NCBI RefSeq assembly: GCF_026619415.1
Contig: NZ_JAOVZR010000001.1
Span: 1,736,001 to 1,800,000, forward strand
Length of the DNA: 64,000 bases
DNA from: Hoeflea algicola
Lineage (GTDB): Bacteria > Pseudomonadota > Alphaproteobacteria > Rhizobiales > Rhizobiaceae
Direction: 5' to 3'
Shown here: positions 63,310-64,000 of the stretch, in pieces
Layout: every line of letters begins with the position of its first letter
How positions within the stretch are numbered: position 1 is the first letter of the stretch
Translations under genes and position numbers: made by a program
Notes under the pieces: generated by a model
The model's input: only the letters and a program-made list of their open reading frames with translations
What the model was told of the DNA's origin: nothing
Database searches by the model: none

Positions 63310-64000
63310 TCAGGCTCGGGCCAAGCGGCCGCGTGCAGGCGGTTCAGCGAGAATCGCCCAGCCGGGCCTGCGGAACAGGAACCAGCCATGGCCGCTCTTG
63401 CTGATCATCCACAACAGGATCAGCGGCGACACCGTTGCCACCGCGGTGACCAGCACCGAGATCCAGCCGGCGCCGAGTTCCGGCATCAACCGGATCAACG
63501 CCATGCGGGTGACTGCCATCGGCAGGAAAAAGGCGAGATAGACGACGATCGAGTTTTCCCCGGCATGACGCAGAAAGCGGGTTACCGGGCCGGCGCTGGT
63601 GGCGAGCAGCGACGCTGAAAAAATGATCGCCAGCGCCCCGGCAAAGCCAAGCCCGAGACCGATAAGCGGCAGATCCGACAGCCGCTCGCCCCAGGGCGCA
63701 AGCGCCACGGGCACCGGCGCAAACACCAGCACGCCGTTGAGCACCGCCCAGCCCGCCAGCACGGCGAAACCGGCCAGCCGGTGGGCCTGGACCCAGCTTG
63801 CCGCGCGAAAGATCAGCGGGGCGGCGGCGAAGCCCGCGAAGAAGAACACGTAGCGCGCGGCGAACTCGTCGATCACCAGCCAGCCGGTCATCACCGGGGC
63901 AGCGTTGAGTACGGCCGCCGCCAGAAATACGATCCATTTCGGCACAGTGACGAGCAGCCGCGTGACGACAAAAAAGATCGGCAGCAGATAGATGAACCAC
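63310..64000 (-). CDS. Acyltransferase-3-like membrane protein, partial
   Basis: The C-terminal part of a polytopic membrane protein; the frame stays open to the window edge (WFIYLLPIFFVV before the internal GTG at 63945), so the start lies outside. About seven hydrophobic helices are visible, with RHAGENSIVVYLAFFLPM typical of the last helices of acyltransferase-3 (OafA/ExoZ-like) proteins. Probably modifies a surface polysaccharide or lipid; the catalytic His-containing N-terminus is not in view. Confidence 0.78.
   Translation of the reverse strand, partial: WFIYLLPIFFVVTRLLVTVPKWIVFLAAAVLNAAPVMTGWLVIDEFAARYVFFFAGFAAAPLIFRAASWVQAHRLAGFAVLAGWAVLNGVLVFAPVPVALAPWGERLSDLPLIGLGLGFAGALAIIFSASLLATSAGPVTRFLRHAGENSIVVYLAFFLPMAVTRMALIRLMPELGAGWISVLVTAVATVSPLILLWMISKSGHGWFLFRRPGWAILAEPPARGRLARA

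Overview
The window looks like the chromosome of an alphaproteobacterium, most likely in the Hyphomicrobiales/Rhizobiales (Rhizobiaceae or Phyllobacteriaceae/Hoeflea-like). The basis is a MucR/Ros zinc-finger regulator, a GcvT-fused dimethylglycine/sarcosine dehydrogenase, DUF1194, DUF6522 and DUF1611 proteins, high-GC core genes, and gene neighbourhoods typical of marine or soil rhizobia. The genus cannot be fixed from sequence reading alone.

Layout. (1) 1-10.6 kb is ordinary core: a GlxA-type AraC regulator, a REC-REC-GGDEF diguanylate cyclase, a DUF1194 VWA-like protein, a dimethylglycine-dehydrogenase-like gene broken by a one-base loss in a homopolymer, DUF523, a small secreted protein, a large MscS channel and DUF924. 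(2) 10.7-25.6 kb is a catabolic block on the minus strand. A TetR regulator leads a leucine/isovalerate operon (ivd, mccB, mccA). Two complete PIN-type toxin-antitoxin pairs are inserted in it, one directly before mccB and one directly before mccA. Next to it lies an acyl-CoA synthetase plus Liv-type ABC transporter operon with a VOC protein inside. The same palindrome precedes the TetR operon and the synthetase/transporter operon, so one regulator probably controls both. (3) 25.6-31.9 kb holds DUF1611, a polytopic membrane protein and a nitric-oxide-stress cluster: an NsrR-like Rrf2 regulator and the RIC iron-sulfur repair protein, divergent around a perfect palindrome, with DUF6522, CMD-like and DUF454 genes.

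(4) 32.1-59.3 kb is an accessory region built and rebuilt by mobile DNA, ending at the 3' end of a tRNA-Lys(CUU). It holds four 1227-bp copies of one IS3-family (IS407-like) element in alternating orientation, and only one keeps a target duplication. It also holds an IS3 remnant abutting an IS256-type element that is split by an intact IS66 element, an IS110/IS1111-type element, an IS3 fragment carrying the 3' part of a group II intron, and an IS1182 remnant. Cargo between them includes a truncated PAS sensor, DUF4345, MucR, a TetR-VOC-SRPBCC-VOC operon, a BKACE enzyme, a truncated YHYH protein, a DsbA-like protein, an APC permease and small stress proteins (CsbD, DUF3309) beside a Crp/Fnr regulator. 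Three genes here carry in-frame amber codons. (5) 59.5-64 kb returns to core genes: PhzF, NUDIX, an EEP-family phosphohydrolase, a DUF922 protease and a partial acyltransferase.

No clear defence island or wholly new system is visible. The most unusual arrangements are the two toxin-antitoxin pairs translationally coupled to the two methylcrotonyl-CoA carboxylase genes, and the shared operator that ties leucine catabolism to an acyl-CoA synthetase/Liv transporter operon.
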